Source: Pyropia yezoensis (taxonomy: Eukaryota; Rhodophyta; Bangiophyceae; Bangiales; Bangiaceae). Taken from it: 64,000 bases of DNA. This document shows positions 18,921 to 29,359 of this stretch, piece by piece; positions within the stretch are counted from its first letter, which is position 1, and each line of letters starts with the position of its first letter. The notes below the pieces were generated by a model that made no database searches, was not told where the DNA came from, and saw nothing but the letters and a program-made list of their open reading frames with translations. Location: positions 34,202,283 through 34,266,282 of the forward strand of contig CM020619.1 in assembly GCA_009829735.1 (NCBI GenBank). The letters run 5' to 3'. Made by a program: the position numbers and the translations under genes.

Positions 18921-20863
18921 TCGCTTCCCGCCGACTTGGCGTCCGACTCTGAGGGCGGGGAGGAAGACGACGAGTCCGAGGACGACGTGTCCGCCTCCTC
19001 CGCCGAGGGTGTGGCGACCGCAACGACCGGTCGAGACCCACCCTCGCGGCGTGAACGTACTTCGCTCGTAGCCGACTTTTTACTCGCATTCCTAACAAGT
19101 TGTTGGATGCGTTTACTCAACTTGGGGCAATCATATGCCCAGTGACCATCGGAGTTGCAGTTCCAACACCGATGGTCCGGTCCGGGAGGAGTCTTCCCAA
19201 CTGGGGAAGACGAAGGGATACCCTGGGAAGTTCCCACGGCAGCTACCACCCTCTCCTTGCGGATTCGGCGTGCCTCGCTCAACTCTCTGGCCTGGCGCGC
19301 CTCCTCCCGATCCTTGGCCAACTCGGCCTGACGCTCCTGGCGTTGTTCCTCCCGCAACTTGCGGTAGGCCTCGCCTCTGCGATAGGCGAACCTGGCCAAC
19401 TCGGCCAGGGTCGCCCGGGCAGTGTTATGCTCCCGGGTCTCCATCCGGACTGACCAATGGAGTCCCTCCACAAACCGACTCTTCACCACAGCTTGTGGAT
19501 GAAGAAAGCCACAAAGATTGTTGAGCTTACGGACTCGCTCCGCAAAGGACAACTCGTCCTCCGCCTCTTCCTGATGGGCTTGCGTAAACTCCTCGACTTG
19601 AGAAGCCAACGCTGCCTCATCAACCATGGCTCTCAACAACCAGTTGACGAGCTCCAAATAGGACGTCACCTCCCCAGCGCCTCCACTTGAGGAGCTGGGC
19701 ATGACGGACATAAGTTCTGTCCGTAGATCGCCCTTCGTAAGCTCCTGTAGCATGTAAAAAGCCATGCCTTCACTTATGGCATTGTCGTCACAGGCTTTTG
19801 TGAAACGACGTAGGAACTCAAAGACACGGAGGGGGGGAGTTCCATCCCACTCCGCTTTGTGCCCAAAAGAATGAAGTGCATTCTTCTTGGCACGGCCCAT
19901 GGCTCGGGCCTGGTCAGGACCATACGCCACCGACTTGTTGTGGAGGGCGTAGGTCTCACAGTCAAAGATCCTCTGGTAGACCGGGTTGGCTACCTGGATC
20001 TTGGGCGGCACCTCACCTTGAGGGAACAGCCGCTGTGGCACTGGGGTAAGTTCACCCTCAGTGCCTGTAGTCCGGCGCGGCGCGCTTGGTGTAGCCGCCG
20101 GCGTTTCCGGGGGGAACTCCCCCATGAAGGGCGTACGCCCCACCGAGTATGGTGTGGCTCCCTCGTTGGGAGTCACAGGTGTCGCCCCCTGTTCGGGGCG
20201 ACCAGAGATAGGCGTAAGGGGGGATTCCCCCTGCGCCTGCGGGCTCGAAAGCCCCAATCCGGTTTGGACATTAAGACCATCTGGCAAACTCGCCACAATC
20301 TGATTCAGAATAGTATTCGTCATCGTGACCACCAGGTTCGGCAAAGTCTGCCGCAACACATTGGTCGCCTCCCGACGGACAGTTTCCGCGAGGAGTGGAT
20401 TGACGACTCCAGTTGAGTCTCGGTCCGCCTCCGGGAGTCCACCTGAGGGGTAACCACGTTCCTCAGGGGTCTCAACCGGGGGCATGGGCGCGAGCCCATC
20501 GCCGACCAACGGAGGTCCGCCGTCCTCCGAAGGCCTAGTTGGCGACGGCTCCAAGCCAAAGTTGGCTCCAACCCGAGTGGAACCCGCGGGGACAGTCCTC
20601 ACCCCTTGGGACGTTCCCGTTGAGTATACCACACGGTGGCCAGACTTCGGTCCACCCACATCAGAAGTGTCACCCGAGTGAACTCCCGACTGAGTCGGGG
20701 TGGCCTGCTGCCCGCCCGTACTTCCAGTCCTGCTGGCTTGAGGGACCTCCAGTCCCTCTGCGACCCCAGGTAAACCCACCTGTGTCTCACCAGTATTCAA
20801 AGGCACTGAAGTACGTGCGTCACCCGTGTACTGCCCGGACGACGGGGGGTCCGAGCTAGCCAT
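18917..20863 (-). CDS. gag: Ty3/gypsy Gag (element 1), CCHC zinc knuckle
   Basis: I chose the ATG at 20863 (MASSDPPSS, context AACATGG) over one eight codons upstream at 20887; the product is 648 aa. The N-terminal 250 residues are Gly/Pro/Thr-rich and probably disordered. The capsid-like helical part spans about 290-520 (ending KSRFVEGLHWSVRMETREH), then comes a charged coiled-coil-like stretch rich in EER and EAR. The nucleocapsid motif is CWNCNSDGHWAYDC, a CX2CX4HX4C knuckle. The C-terminus is Ser/Asp-rich. The stop TGA shares four bases with the pol start (ATGA). Confidence 0.92.
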   Translation of the reverse strand: MASSDPPSSGQYTGDARTSVPLNTGETQVGLPGVAEGLEVPQASRTGSTGGQQATPTQSGVHSGDTSDVGGPKSGHRVVYSTGTSQGVRTVPAGSTRVGANFGLEPSPTRPSEDGGPPLVGDGLAPMPPVETPEERGYPSGGLPEADRDSTGVVNPLLAETVRREATNVLRQTLPNLVVTMTNTILNQIVASLPDGLNVQTGLGLSSPQAQGESPLTPISGRPEQGATPVTPNEGATPYSVGRTPFMGEFPPETPAATPSAPRRTTGTEGELTPVPQRLFPQGEVPPKIQVANPVYQRIFDCETYALHNKSVAYGPDQARAMGRAKKNALHSFGHKAEWDGTPPLRVFEFLRRFTKACDDNAISEGMAFYMLQELTKGDLRTELMSVMPSSSSGGAGEVTSYLELVNWLLRAMVDEAALASQVEEFTQAHQEEAEDELSFAERVRKLNNLCGFLHPQAVVKSRFVEGLHWSVRMETREHNTARATLAELARFAYRRGEAYRKLREEQRQERQAELAKDREEARQARELSEARRIRKERVVAAVGTSQGIPSSSPVGKTPPGPDHRCWNCNSDGHWAYDCPKLSKRIQQLVRNASKKSATSEVRSRREGGSRPVVAVATPSAEEADTSSSDSSSSSPPSESDAKSAGSE

Positions 20864-20962
20864 GTTGGCTGACGATCCGTATGACACGGTCCAAGACCAC
20901 CGTTCCTCTGAGACAGAGGGCCCCCTACACCCGGGTGCACCCGGAGGTAAAGTTTACCTCTG

Positions 20963-20982
20963 TCCCCTGCTGCTCCACCTAA
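20963..20982 (-). other. Primer-binding-site region of element 1
   Basis: On the element strand the LTR end is followed by TT and then AGGTGGAGCAGCAGGGGAC. A TGG-initiated match to a tRNA 3' CCA end would start two to five bases after the LTR. Element 4 reads TTTGGTGGAGCAG at the same place. The priming tRNA cannot be named by eye. Confidence 0.4.
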
Positions 20983-21451
20983 TGTGGCAAAAACCACTGG
21001 CACACACGGCACCCAAGTTGGGGCGGTGTGCTAGGGCTGCCTCCCGTGTCGGGGAAACCGGAAGAAGTGCAAGTCACACACACTCTGTCCCTGTTGTGGG
21101 ACAAACCCCCCACGGACAAACAAGAAGATGGTGTGTGGTCCAACAGTTCCTTGGTCGGGACGGGGACGCAGGGCCAAGCCCCGCTGTCCCTCCCCTTATC
21201 CCCCCAGGGTCCACTCAGAATCTCGCCACTCAGAATCTCCCACCCCAGCACCTGCCCACCGGGCCACACGAAAATTCAAGACGATAAATGCAGACAACCC
21301 TCAAATCCAAGTTGGATTTACTACTAAGCTAACTATCCCAAACTTAAGGAATATGGACCCAAATGCAGGGGGAGGAACGGATCAGGCTAGTGGCCTGCCG
21401 CCCCTTGCATGGCACGTGTTGCCCCCCTACCTGGGGGTCAATACTTCCACA
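20983..21451 (-). repeat. 5' LTR of element 1 (469 bp)
   Basis: Same termini as the other LTR. It should carry the promoter and polyadenylation signals of the element, although I see no clear TATA box inside it. Confidence 0.93.
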
Positions 21452-21456
21452 AAACT
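21452..21456. repeat. Target-site duplication AAACT (right)
   Basis: Matches the left copy. The same site appears reversed (AGTTT, 39703-39707) beside the LTR in the middle contig. Confidence 0.85.
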
Positions 21457-23190
21457 CAAATGAGGCTCGATCTGGGTCGTAAAAAACGTTGATTTTGGCC
21501 ACTCTGAACGATTACACGGCAGAACAGGAGTCTACAACAGAACGAGACTGCATCCTTTGGACGTCGAAAGCCCTGCGAGCCCGCCGCGCGTGACCGGGGG
21601 GCCAGCGGAGCCGAAGGGGATAGCTCCCGCCGCGGATGGTCAGCCAGAGCGGTTCCGTTCTAGTGTGCCGCGCCGAGGCGCGGTCTGTGCCGCCTGTGAG
21701 GCAGGAAGGTGGACGGACGACCGGACCCGTCCCGGCGTCGACCTAAAAGAGGCGCCCACAGGCCGCGTCGAGCCGCTCGGCCTGCCGCCCTGGCCGCGGA
21801 GAACCTATCTATCGGTACCGTCGCCGCGTCCCCCTTCGGCCCTGGCTGTGCCGTCTGGCCCCGAGCGACCGCCTCTAGCACGAAGCGTTCCGCTTTGCTT
21901 CCCCCGCTTTGGCCACAGCCCCCGCCCCTCTGTCGGCAGCGCCCAGCCTCAGCACTCCTCCTCATCCCCTTCCTCCCTCTCCCTGCTGCTTGGAACCCCC
22001 CGTGACCATAGCTGCCGGCCGCGCGGCCGGCGGCGCGGCTGTAGTCGCTGGCATCCCATTCTTCTCGTCGCAAGCATTGGGCTTTTGCGGCACCCTTCCA
22101 ACACCCTACCAGGCGCCGACGACCGCTCACTCGCTTCCTGCTCTCATCGCCCCCGCCCGCCTTCGTTAGCTGCGACGCCTGCGCAGTCAGAGGGGACGAG
22201 AGCCACCGAAGAGAGGCTTTAGTCAGAAGGCCCCCACTGACCGTCCTGACCGCCGGCTTTATCGCTTTCATTGGACGCTCAACGGCGGGGGTGGTGGCGG
22301 GGATGGCAAGCTTTCTGGAGGCGCGGACTGTGGCCATGGCTGCGGCGGAGGCGGCACCCGGCGCGGACGCTTCGCCTACGACGCGTACTCACGAGCTCTT
22401 CCCGATGGCGGCCGCCTCTGTAAGATCCACCCACACCGGGACATCTCTCAACGTACTCTTGATCGAACCCTTGACTTTGAACAGCAATCCAGTGCAGAGG
22501 TTGGGGAAAGGGACGGGGTTGTGACGGTGTGAGTTCAGGAGAAGGTGATGGGGAAGAAAAGGTGACTGGAGTGAGGAAGAGGGTGGTGTGACGTCGGTGG
22601 TGGTCGGTGAGTGGTACATCGGTAAAAAGCTCTTTATCTGTGTCTGTGATCGCGTCTTCCTCTTCATGCCGAAGCGGCTACTGGCTCACATGACTTACCC
22701 GCAGCAGGGCACCGAAGGTTCCCCTAAGCATGCGTTTACCCGTCGTGCCACAGAGCGGCACCAGACGGCTCAAAAACAAAGAAAGGGCGAGCGCACACAT
22801 TGTGTAGCTCCGAAGCATTCTTGACGGGGTGTCTACCAACAGATACAGAATCTACATACGTGCACAAATGCCGTGCTCCGGGTCGAATTACCCGTCGGCC
22901 GGCGGGTTCATCATGTGACTGTGGCGGTTGTTGGGGCCCCACCCCTGCCCCTGAGGTTGCCACGCTGGCAGAGCGGCGGGCCGGCCATCGCGCGGAGAAA
23001 GGGTCGCCTGACCAGTTCCTGACGAGATGGGGCGGAAATGGTTTTTCCCAAAGGGTTTTCCCTGAAAATCCAAATTGTCTCTAACAACATTATTTTCGCA
23101 TTGGAGGGAACATTTTCGCATTGGAGAGTTAGCAATTGGAGGGCGTAGTTAGCACGAGGGCTCGCGGGAGCGGGGCTACTTCTAGTGGCT

Positions 23191-23238
23191 CACGCCAGCG
23201 GCGTGACCGGCGGGATATCAGGGGCACCCCGGTGCCCC
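23191..23238. other. Two adjacent hairpins
   Basis: CACGCC-AGC-GGCGTG at 23191-23205 and GGGGCACC-CC-GGTGCCCC at 23221-23238. Both are perfect stems. The role is unknown. Confidence 0.5.
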
Positions 23239-25861
23239 TCCTCCTTGCCGCCTTCTAAAATCAACTGTTTCCTTGGTATCAACCCTCCCCCGGGCACAGC
23301 CATCTTCATCTTGTATCCCGCGTAGGGACAGGCGGGGTTGCTGGAGAGACTCCTGGTCAGTTCCTTCGGTGGTTCATCACTGAGGTTTCACAAGGGGAAG
23401 ATCAGCACGGGGTTCTACGCTATTTGTGACGGCGATACCGTTTCAGTGACCAGTGGCTACCGTGGGGCCGGTCCTGCGTGGTCCGTCGATAGTGGACCCT
23501 CCAGTTACCATCCGATGTTGGCAGACACCAGCGGGCGTGCTCGCGATTACGCCGCATACGTCCTCTAATTAGTGGCTCGGACTCGTAAGGTGAAGTCCCA
23601 ACCATAGATTCTCTGGGTGTCCGAAAGGGTCTTTTCGGAACGAATCTTTACAGCCTCGCTGTCACACGCGCGGCTTTCGCTAGTTGAGCGCCCTGCCGGC
23701 CGCCGGGCGCCGGGCGTCGACTGTGCCTCTCGGCCGCTGGCACAAGCCCGACTATCTTCATAGCACACGCAGCAGCAGGAGGAAGCGAGGCCTCACAGGC
23801 GGCGGCCGCGCCTGCGGCCGCGGGCTGCAGATAAGCGGCGGTGGCGGCGGGCTTCGCCGCCGTCGCCTCCGCCTACCGCTCCCTATCTCTTCACGCCACG
23901 CCACCGGCGTCAATGACGCTGGAGCTTGCCGCGGCTCCGCCGGCTCGTCGCGCGCGGCTGGACGAAAGGCTTCACCCCATGCGTTCTTCCTCCCTTGCGT
24001 CTTAGTTGGACACATTATGTTATTCAATGAGAAGGTCGACTCATAGGAAACGGAAATTGTGAAAGCAATAACAGACAGAACACAGCTGCAAATCAAGTGT
24101 GGCACGACTGGAGCCGCACGTGAATCACACGTGTCCATGAGGGAGTTGTGGAACACCAACTCGCTACTCCAGTGTTGAGTCAATGACATGAAAAACGTAC
24201 GAAGAGCGGTGCGTTTCAACCTGGGGGGCACGGCTCCTCAAAGCGAGACCCCCGACGCGCATGCCTCAAGCCCGCCGTCGCGGGATCGCTGTTCACGACC
24301 GATCGGGCCGTCCTTCTGGTATAAAGGATTGAAATCAAGAAGGGGGAAGTGGGAACGACCGCCCGACTGGGGGATAAGAAGAGCTAACGCCGATATGGAA
24401 GGCGAGGGGTAGGAGGGTATAAATGCCAGCCGATCTGTAAAGTCTGACAGCACGCACGCACGCGCGTACTCGCGCACGCACGCCGTGCAACCCTACGCAC
24501 ACTTCGCACGGTACACTCGCAGGAAGGAGGAGACGCACAGGTGTGGTACCGTGCGGATGATGAGGAAGAAGAAGGGTTTGGAGAGTGAGGGTACACCGTG
24601 AATGTGAGTTCAACGTCGAGGGGTCGGTTGTTCTCCGTATGATGGTCTTGTCGTGGCGTTTTGGCCGCCAGTTGCAGGCAGGCCCTCGCGCTGGCGATTC
24701 GGGACCCGGTTGGCCAGGCTACGTTGAGCTTGTTGTTCGCCGGGGCCCGTTGATTGGCGAATGACAGGGCGCCAATGCCCCCTCCCGCTGATTGGCCCGC
24801 TCAGAAAGGCGGATCCACTCCGGGAAGGAGGGGTGGCTTCCCCCATTTTCGTCTTGTTTCCATGTTTTCATGGCGTGTTTTCGTGTCTTTCCCCTTCTTC
24901 CCACGAGGGTTTTTTCGGGGATAGGCATCTGTGCGAGGGAATGTTCTCGTATGCTTTTCGTCTACTACTACAGTACGCGGATAAACTTCAGCTCCTCCCC
25001 AGTTGTTTTCCGCGGCAGAGAATTCATCGCACGCACATGGCCGAAGCATTGCCACGTGTCGCCCTTACCCTGGCCCAGAACTCCCTGCATCGAAAGTCCA
25101 CGAGACGAAATTACTGTGAGTCGCGCAAGAATTACCTACCGCGTTCATGTGTCGAAGCTGTTACGATGAACCGGGTCTGCCCAACCACGTGGGCACACCG
25201 TATTTTGTGACCTGCAATAGTGCCATCTTATTCGACGCCGACATATCCCGGAGATGACCTTGAATTTACCGATGAGAGTTACGCGACATCGTTCGCGATC
25301 TCCCGCGTCTTCCCGCGCAGGGCACCGGTGGGAACGACCGGCGCCCTTGGGCACTGTAAGGATTCCTCAAGGTTCCCCAAGGGAAATTGGAGTGCGCTGA
25401 GTCTGTTTGCATGGCCAAAAAAAGACCTTTAGTGAAGGGAACGCACGCAGAATGACCACCGAAGATGAGCTTCAATTGAGGCGCTGAAGTTCAAAGGAGG
25501 CTATCACTAGAATAGACACTAGTGCGAACCTCCGAAGCCCATCCGCCCAGCGACGAGCTGAACCTTCAAGCGGGCAACCGTCCCATTTGTCATCGATGTG
25601 ACGTCGCGGCTCCTGAGGGCGTGATTTCCTTTTCGACTTTCGAGCACTGGATTTAAATTTGATGTTCCAAGCGAAAACATAAGTGTGTGTGACGTCACAA
25701 TAGCCAATCAAACGAAGGTATGTTCGCGTTCAGTTGTTAGGACATAGCTAACACGTGGGCTATCCTTAGATCCGCTACTGCGACGGCTTCCACAACTCAT
25801 CAAGTATGCAGGAATGTGACCGGTTGTTGACTTCGAGGGAAAACCACCAATAATTGCACGT

Positions 25862-25937
25862 TCCTGGCGGCCACAGATCGCTCTGTGGCAATCACTCAGC
25901 CAGAAAGCCCTGTTTCGGCTTCTGGATAGCTCCAGGA
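25862..25937. ncRNA. Candidate structured element (three-way junction)
   Basis: The outer stem TCCTGG (25862-25867) pairs with CCAGGA (25932-25937). Inside are two hairpins. GCCACAGA-TCGC-TCTGTGGC (25870-25889) is a perfect 8-bp stem. The other is CCAGAAAGCC (25900-25909) with GGCTTCTGG (25917-25925), one bulged A and a 7-base loop. The same structure is kept in the reversed copy near 35240. The transcribed strand and function are unknown; it could also be part of a decayed DNA element. Confidence 0.3.
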
Positions 25938-26507
25938 CATCTTGGAATTTATTGAGCCGGCCTCTGATTGGGATTGCTGATGACTGGGCTGACGCACAAT
26001 TGAATTCTTTAGCGTTACATATTCTTCAGTGTTGTCTTGGCCACGTTGTTGGTATGATAGCGAGGAACTCTCTCAGGGCAAAACCAGCAACATTCACTGA
26101 AAGCCTCCCTCTCGGTCTGGGGCTCCCGTTGATGTTCCGTCAAAGAGAGACTCCTGTTTCTTCTGCGGGGTGGAGATAGGCAGGAGATCGTCCGCGCAAC
26201 GCAGCGGCGTGTGTCATCGGCGCAGGCAGTCGTCCTTTGGGAGGAGCGAGAGGGCAAACCGACCGCCGCTGGTGGACGAGGGAAGAGATGGGGAAAATGG
26301 GACAGGCAGGCGGTTATCGTGAGAGATGGCAGCGGGGACGACGTGTCTTCTGAGTCTTGCTCTCTATCCTGTTTATTCCCGCCTTGTTGTCCACCCGACA
26401 ATCTTGGTTGCCAGCAGAGGTGGGGGGGGGAGGAGGGTGACAATGACGGAGTCCTCCTCGGACCCTCCGTCCCTCTCCCCCCCGATGCGTGACCATGCGC
26501 GCGCCGA

Positions 26508-28405
26508 TCAAAAGCAAAAGAGCCCAAAGAATCGGCACGCGGGCGTCGCTACCGGAGACGGCGCTGGTGAAGTGACGGGCGACGAGACGGCCGGACGCGG
26601 GGCGTGGGCGCGGGCGCGGGCGCAGGTGCGGGCGCGGGCGTCGGGCAGCGGCCAAAGCGCGACCACGGACACACAATGGGGTGGGCGGTGATGCGGTCAC
26701 CGCCGCTGCCGTTGGGAACGCCGTCGCTGGTGCCGCTGTCAGTGAGAAGGTCGCTGACGCTGCCACGGCCGACGACGACAGTGATGGCGACGGGGAGGCG
26801 GTGGCGGGGAGCGCCACGGGCGGCGTCGACGGCTCGATTGGCACCTGACGGCAGAAAAAGATGAAGGTGCACACGGTTCGTGTCGGCAACGCGGGCGGCG
26901 CCGGCGTCGCAGGCGCCACCGTCGCGGGCACCGGTGTCGCCGCCGTTGTCGATACCGCTCGTTTGGGAAGAGCAAGTTGAACAGCTCCTCGAGCGGGTTG
27001 AGCTCAAATGCCACCCGGTTAATGGGCGCGTCTGGGTAGAGCGCGTCGTCCTCGTCAATCCATGCCTTACACACGGGGATGGCCGATGAGTAGAGCATCG
27101 CCGCGGGGGCACGGAGGTTGTACGCGCTCGACCGGGCGATGCGGGCAAAGTCCACGTTGACGACCGCGACGTTGTTGGCGAAATTTGCCTCCCCAGCCGG
27201 TTGCCCGGGTTGACTGTCACCTTGAGCGTGTAACGCCTGGACAGGTCCAGACCCGTCACGTCAATCCACTCGCAGGTGAGGGCGTTCGAGTATATGTCCC
27301 CACAGCGGCGGTGATGCCCATATTACAGCACTGGAACTTTTTGCCGGGGCAGTTCGTCGAGTCCTCCACACAAAACTAGGTCGGGGGGAAAAAGGCAGGG
27401 GGGAGAGAATCACCGCAATTACCAAGCCAACGTCGTCCGAGTGGGCGATGAGCGCGGCGCTTATCAGTCGCGTGCTTCGCGGAGGTCCATCCCCGCGACG
27501 GACGCGCATGCCGCCAAGAATAGTACGAGGTCGGGGGGGGGAGGGGAGTCTGCACCCCACCGGAAAGACCCAGCATAACCAGGCGTGCGACGCCCCCACC
27601 CAAGCGCCCCCTACCTGCCTCCCCACTGCACCTCACCCACCGTACACCCACTGTCTCCCACCACGTACGCCCGTCTTTTGGCCGTTGACCGACTGCGCTG
27701 ACGTGGATGGAGTGAAGCCCACCCCCGCGTCCGGCCTGTCTCGTCAATCAACCCGTACGTAGCGTACGCGGCGTAGTGCCAGTGCATGTGAGTGGCGCCC
27801 CACTGAAGCGGCACACCCCAGCCCAAGTGCACAGTAGTCAATGCATATGGGAAAGAGACAAAACAGGGGGGGAGACAATGCACAGGGGACGTTGTAGTGC
27901 ACGCTAAACAGGCATTCGTCCACCAGGGGAGAGTCAGTAGCCAGCTCAGTGGTAGTTCAGAAGCCCTGCCATTGTCCACTCTCGTTTGGGGAACGGCAGG
28001 ACACCAACATGGAGGTTTACGCCCGGCAAAACCCTCGCTGCCTCCCCCAGCCCCTCCCCGCCACGACCATACCTCCCAGTTGGCATCCGAAAACGAGTGG
28101 TCGTGCGGCGGCAGTCCGATAACCAGATCGCTGTCGCCTACGTTGCGGATAGTGGTGGTAAACCGCAGCACCTCGTGCGCAGCGGCCCGGCTGTCGCGAC
28201 GGAGGCAGTTTTCCTCCATCAGCGCCGCGGCATAGACTGCGTTGGAGCCAGACGACAGGTCGAGGGTGGACAGCACCAGGTCCGACACGATGACGGTCAG
28301 GTCGAGCGCTGCGTGCACGGACGCCACAGAGGCAGCGATGGTGGCCGTAAGCACTGCTGCCACCGCCGCTCTCGCGGCGGTGGTCGTGCGCCGACGGACG
28401 CCCAT
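26508..28405 (-). CDS. Lysyl-oxidase-like copper amine oxidase (contig 1 copy, frame broken by single-base gaps)
   Basis: Exons 28405-28073, 27802-27669 and 27375-26508 match the intact gene at 32740-34641. Exon 1 is intact. Relative to that copy, exon 2 lacks one G (so it is 134 instead of 135 bp). Exon 3 lacks single bases near 27305, 27193 and 26967, which throws the reading frame. The lost bases mostly lie in short G or C runs near a contig end, and splice sites are unchanged. I therefore favour sequence error over a true pseudogene. Catalytic regions are readable in pieces: ATHMHWHYAAYATYG, FCVEDTTNCPGKKFQCC and CEWIDVTGLDLSRRYTLKV. It lies just downstream of the SDR gene in the same orientation. 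Confidence 0.78.
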
Positions 28406-29279
28406 CGTGCCAAGGGATGGGGGAAAGGGGGAGGGAGGTGCGAGGCAGCGGGCACGGAAGCACACCAACCAACAGCGCGTCGACACAAGGCTGCAGACCG
28501 TGAGCCGGACGGGAGTGGGTACGGGGGAATAGGGGAAGGCCCGCCAGAGCACAACGAGCAAAGCGGGGACGCGGCGCACGGGCGGGGACAACAGAGCAGG
28601 AGCACCCGCCGCCCCGTCCACATCCCACAGAGTCGGGAAGTATATGACCGCCGACCGCCCGTCCGCACCCAACAAACATCCCACCGCGAAGGAGCACAGC
28701 GGGCGGCAGCAGCGCGTCGCCCCCGGCGGCGGCGCTGCATCGTTCAGTTCGAGGTCGTGGGGTGACGGCGGGGGCGTAGAGGGTAGAGAGGAAGTGGGGA
28801 CGAGGAGCTCCCACCAGAAGAAAAGCAGGGCGTGCGGGGGGAGGAGCAGGTGCCCCACCACCAGCCCGACAACAGGCTGCCACTGGCGGGCTGAGGGCGG
28901 ATGTGCGGGCGTCCTCCCACCTTCTCCCCACCCCCTTTCCCCCTTACTCCCTCGCCGTCCCCCCCACCCCCCATCCCGTTCCCTCCGCGTACCTGCACGG
29001 CGCACCTGCACGGCGCCACGGGCGGCCCCTCATAGTCCGTCGTGACCACCGGCAGGCAGGCTCCACCTGCACGACCCGGTGGCGGTAGAGCGCGCCGGCA
29101 ACGGGCGGCTGACCACGTGTGCGCGTGCCGTCCCCCTTCCTCCCCAGCAGCTGGCGCGGCGCCCCTCTCCAACCCCCCTTGCAGCAGAGAGCCACATGCC
29201 CACCCTCGCGCCACGTAGGCCAATTGCCCCTCCCCCTCCCCTCCCCTTCCTCCCCGTTCCTCCAACGGGGGAGGGGTGT
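28406..29279. other. Spacer between SDR and lysyl oxidase (promoter region)
   Basis: About 870 bp, GC-rich, without a convincing gene. It repeats in reverse at 31852-32739. Probably the SDR 3' end and the lysyl-oxidase promoter. Confidence 0.45.
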
Positions 29280-29359
29280 TCACCAGGCCAGGCGGTCACG
29301 GTCACGCCAAAACCCCCAGTCGGCACGCCCGCCCCCCCCTCCATCAACCACAGTAGCCC
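29280..29359 (-). CDS. 3' end of the SDR gene, cut by the assembly gap
   Basis: Encodes the last ~26 residues (GLLWLMEGGAGVPTGG, then a charged end) plus the stop, in the same relation to lysyl oxidase as in the middle contig. The rest of the gene should lie in the gap and at the start of contig 3. Confidence 0.8.

Larger units (their letters stand above)
12104..21312. repeat. Dispersed pentaloop hairpins throughout element 1
   Basis: Short inverted repeats with GC-rich stems and a near-constant five-base loop occur across LTR, gag, pol and the antisense frame. Examples: 12395-12411 AAATCCAAGTTGGATTT; 13047-13065 GCGGGACAAGTTGTCCCGC; 13524-13536 CCTCAAGTTGAGG; 14203-14217 CCCCCAACTTGGGGG; 14350-14366 CTCCTCAACTTGAGGAG; 15540-15554 CTCCCTAGTTGGGAG; 16110-16124 TGCACAACTTGTGCA; 17741-17753 GAGCAACTTGCTC; 17900-17912 GTTCAACTTGAAC; 19316-19328 GGCCAACTCGGCC; 19352-19364 CCGCAACTTGCGG. 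Stem sequences differ while complementarity is kept. I counted about 22 CAA(C/G)TTG cores in 9.4 kb, where roughly one is expected by chance. Confidence 0.75.
12075..21451 (-). mobile_element. Complete Ty3/gypsy chromovirus-type LTR retrotransposon (element 1)
   Basis: A 9377-bp element bounded by two 469-bp LTRs that start TGTGG and end CCACA, with a 5-bp target duplication. Read on the minus strand the order is 5' LTR (20983-21451), gag, pol with protease-RT-RNase H-integrase-chromodomain, a 2.4-kb 3' region, polypurine tract and 3' LTR (12075-12543). The domain order (integrase after RT) defines Ty3/gypsy. The 3' region carries a long frame on the opposite strand. By eye the two LTRs differ at 14 of 469 positions, so the insertion is not recent. 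gag and pol are both still open. Confidence 0.95.
21457..26507. other. Long intergenic region, no gene recognised
   Basis: About 5 kb between the Ty3 element and the lysyl-oxidase gene. Open frames exist (for example minus 21660-22337 starting MATVRASRKLA, plus 23338-23568, minus 23758-24231), but none resembles a family I know. Visible structure: an 18-bp GC palindrome near 22015, a direct repeat ATTTTCGCATTGGAG near 23090-23125, tandem hairpins at 23191-23238, two TATAAA-type boxes near 24320 and 24418, an alternating CA/CG stretch at about 24452-24488 and a candidate structured RNA at 25862-25937. The part 24.8-26.1 kb is clearly less GC-rich than its surroundings. The reverse complement recurs at 34642-39702. 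Confidence 0.45.
17950..29359. repeat. Left arm of an apparent ~11-kb inverted repeat
   Basis: Reverse complement of about 31771-43182: Ty3 pol/gag, LTR, spacer, lysyl oxidase and SDR end correspond in order. See the note on the middle contig. This is more likely an inverted haplotype contig than a genomic palindrome. Confidence 0.85.

Noticed and set aside
12075-21451. Envelope gene in the 3' region of the Ty3 element (errantivirus-like)
   Set aside because: The long frame there is on the opposite strand and has no signal peptide, transmembrane anchor or fusion-peptide features.
21557-22337. Overlapping open frames of about 220 codons on both strands
   Set aside because: No recognisable motif. 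The minus one starts like a targeting peptide but leads nowhere identifiable.
22440-22480. tRNA-like B box (GGTTCGATC) on the minus strand
   Set aside because: The T-arm stem does not close, with A at the position that must be C, and no acceptor or anticodon arm fits.
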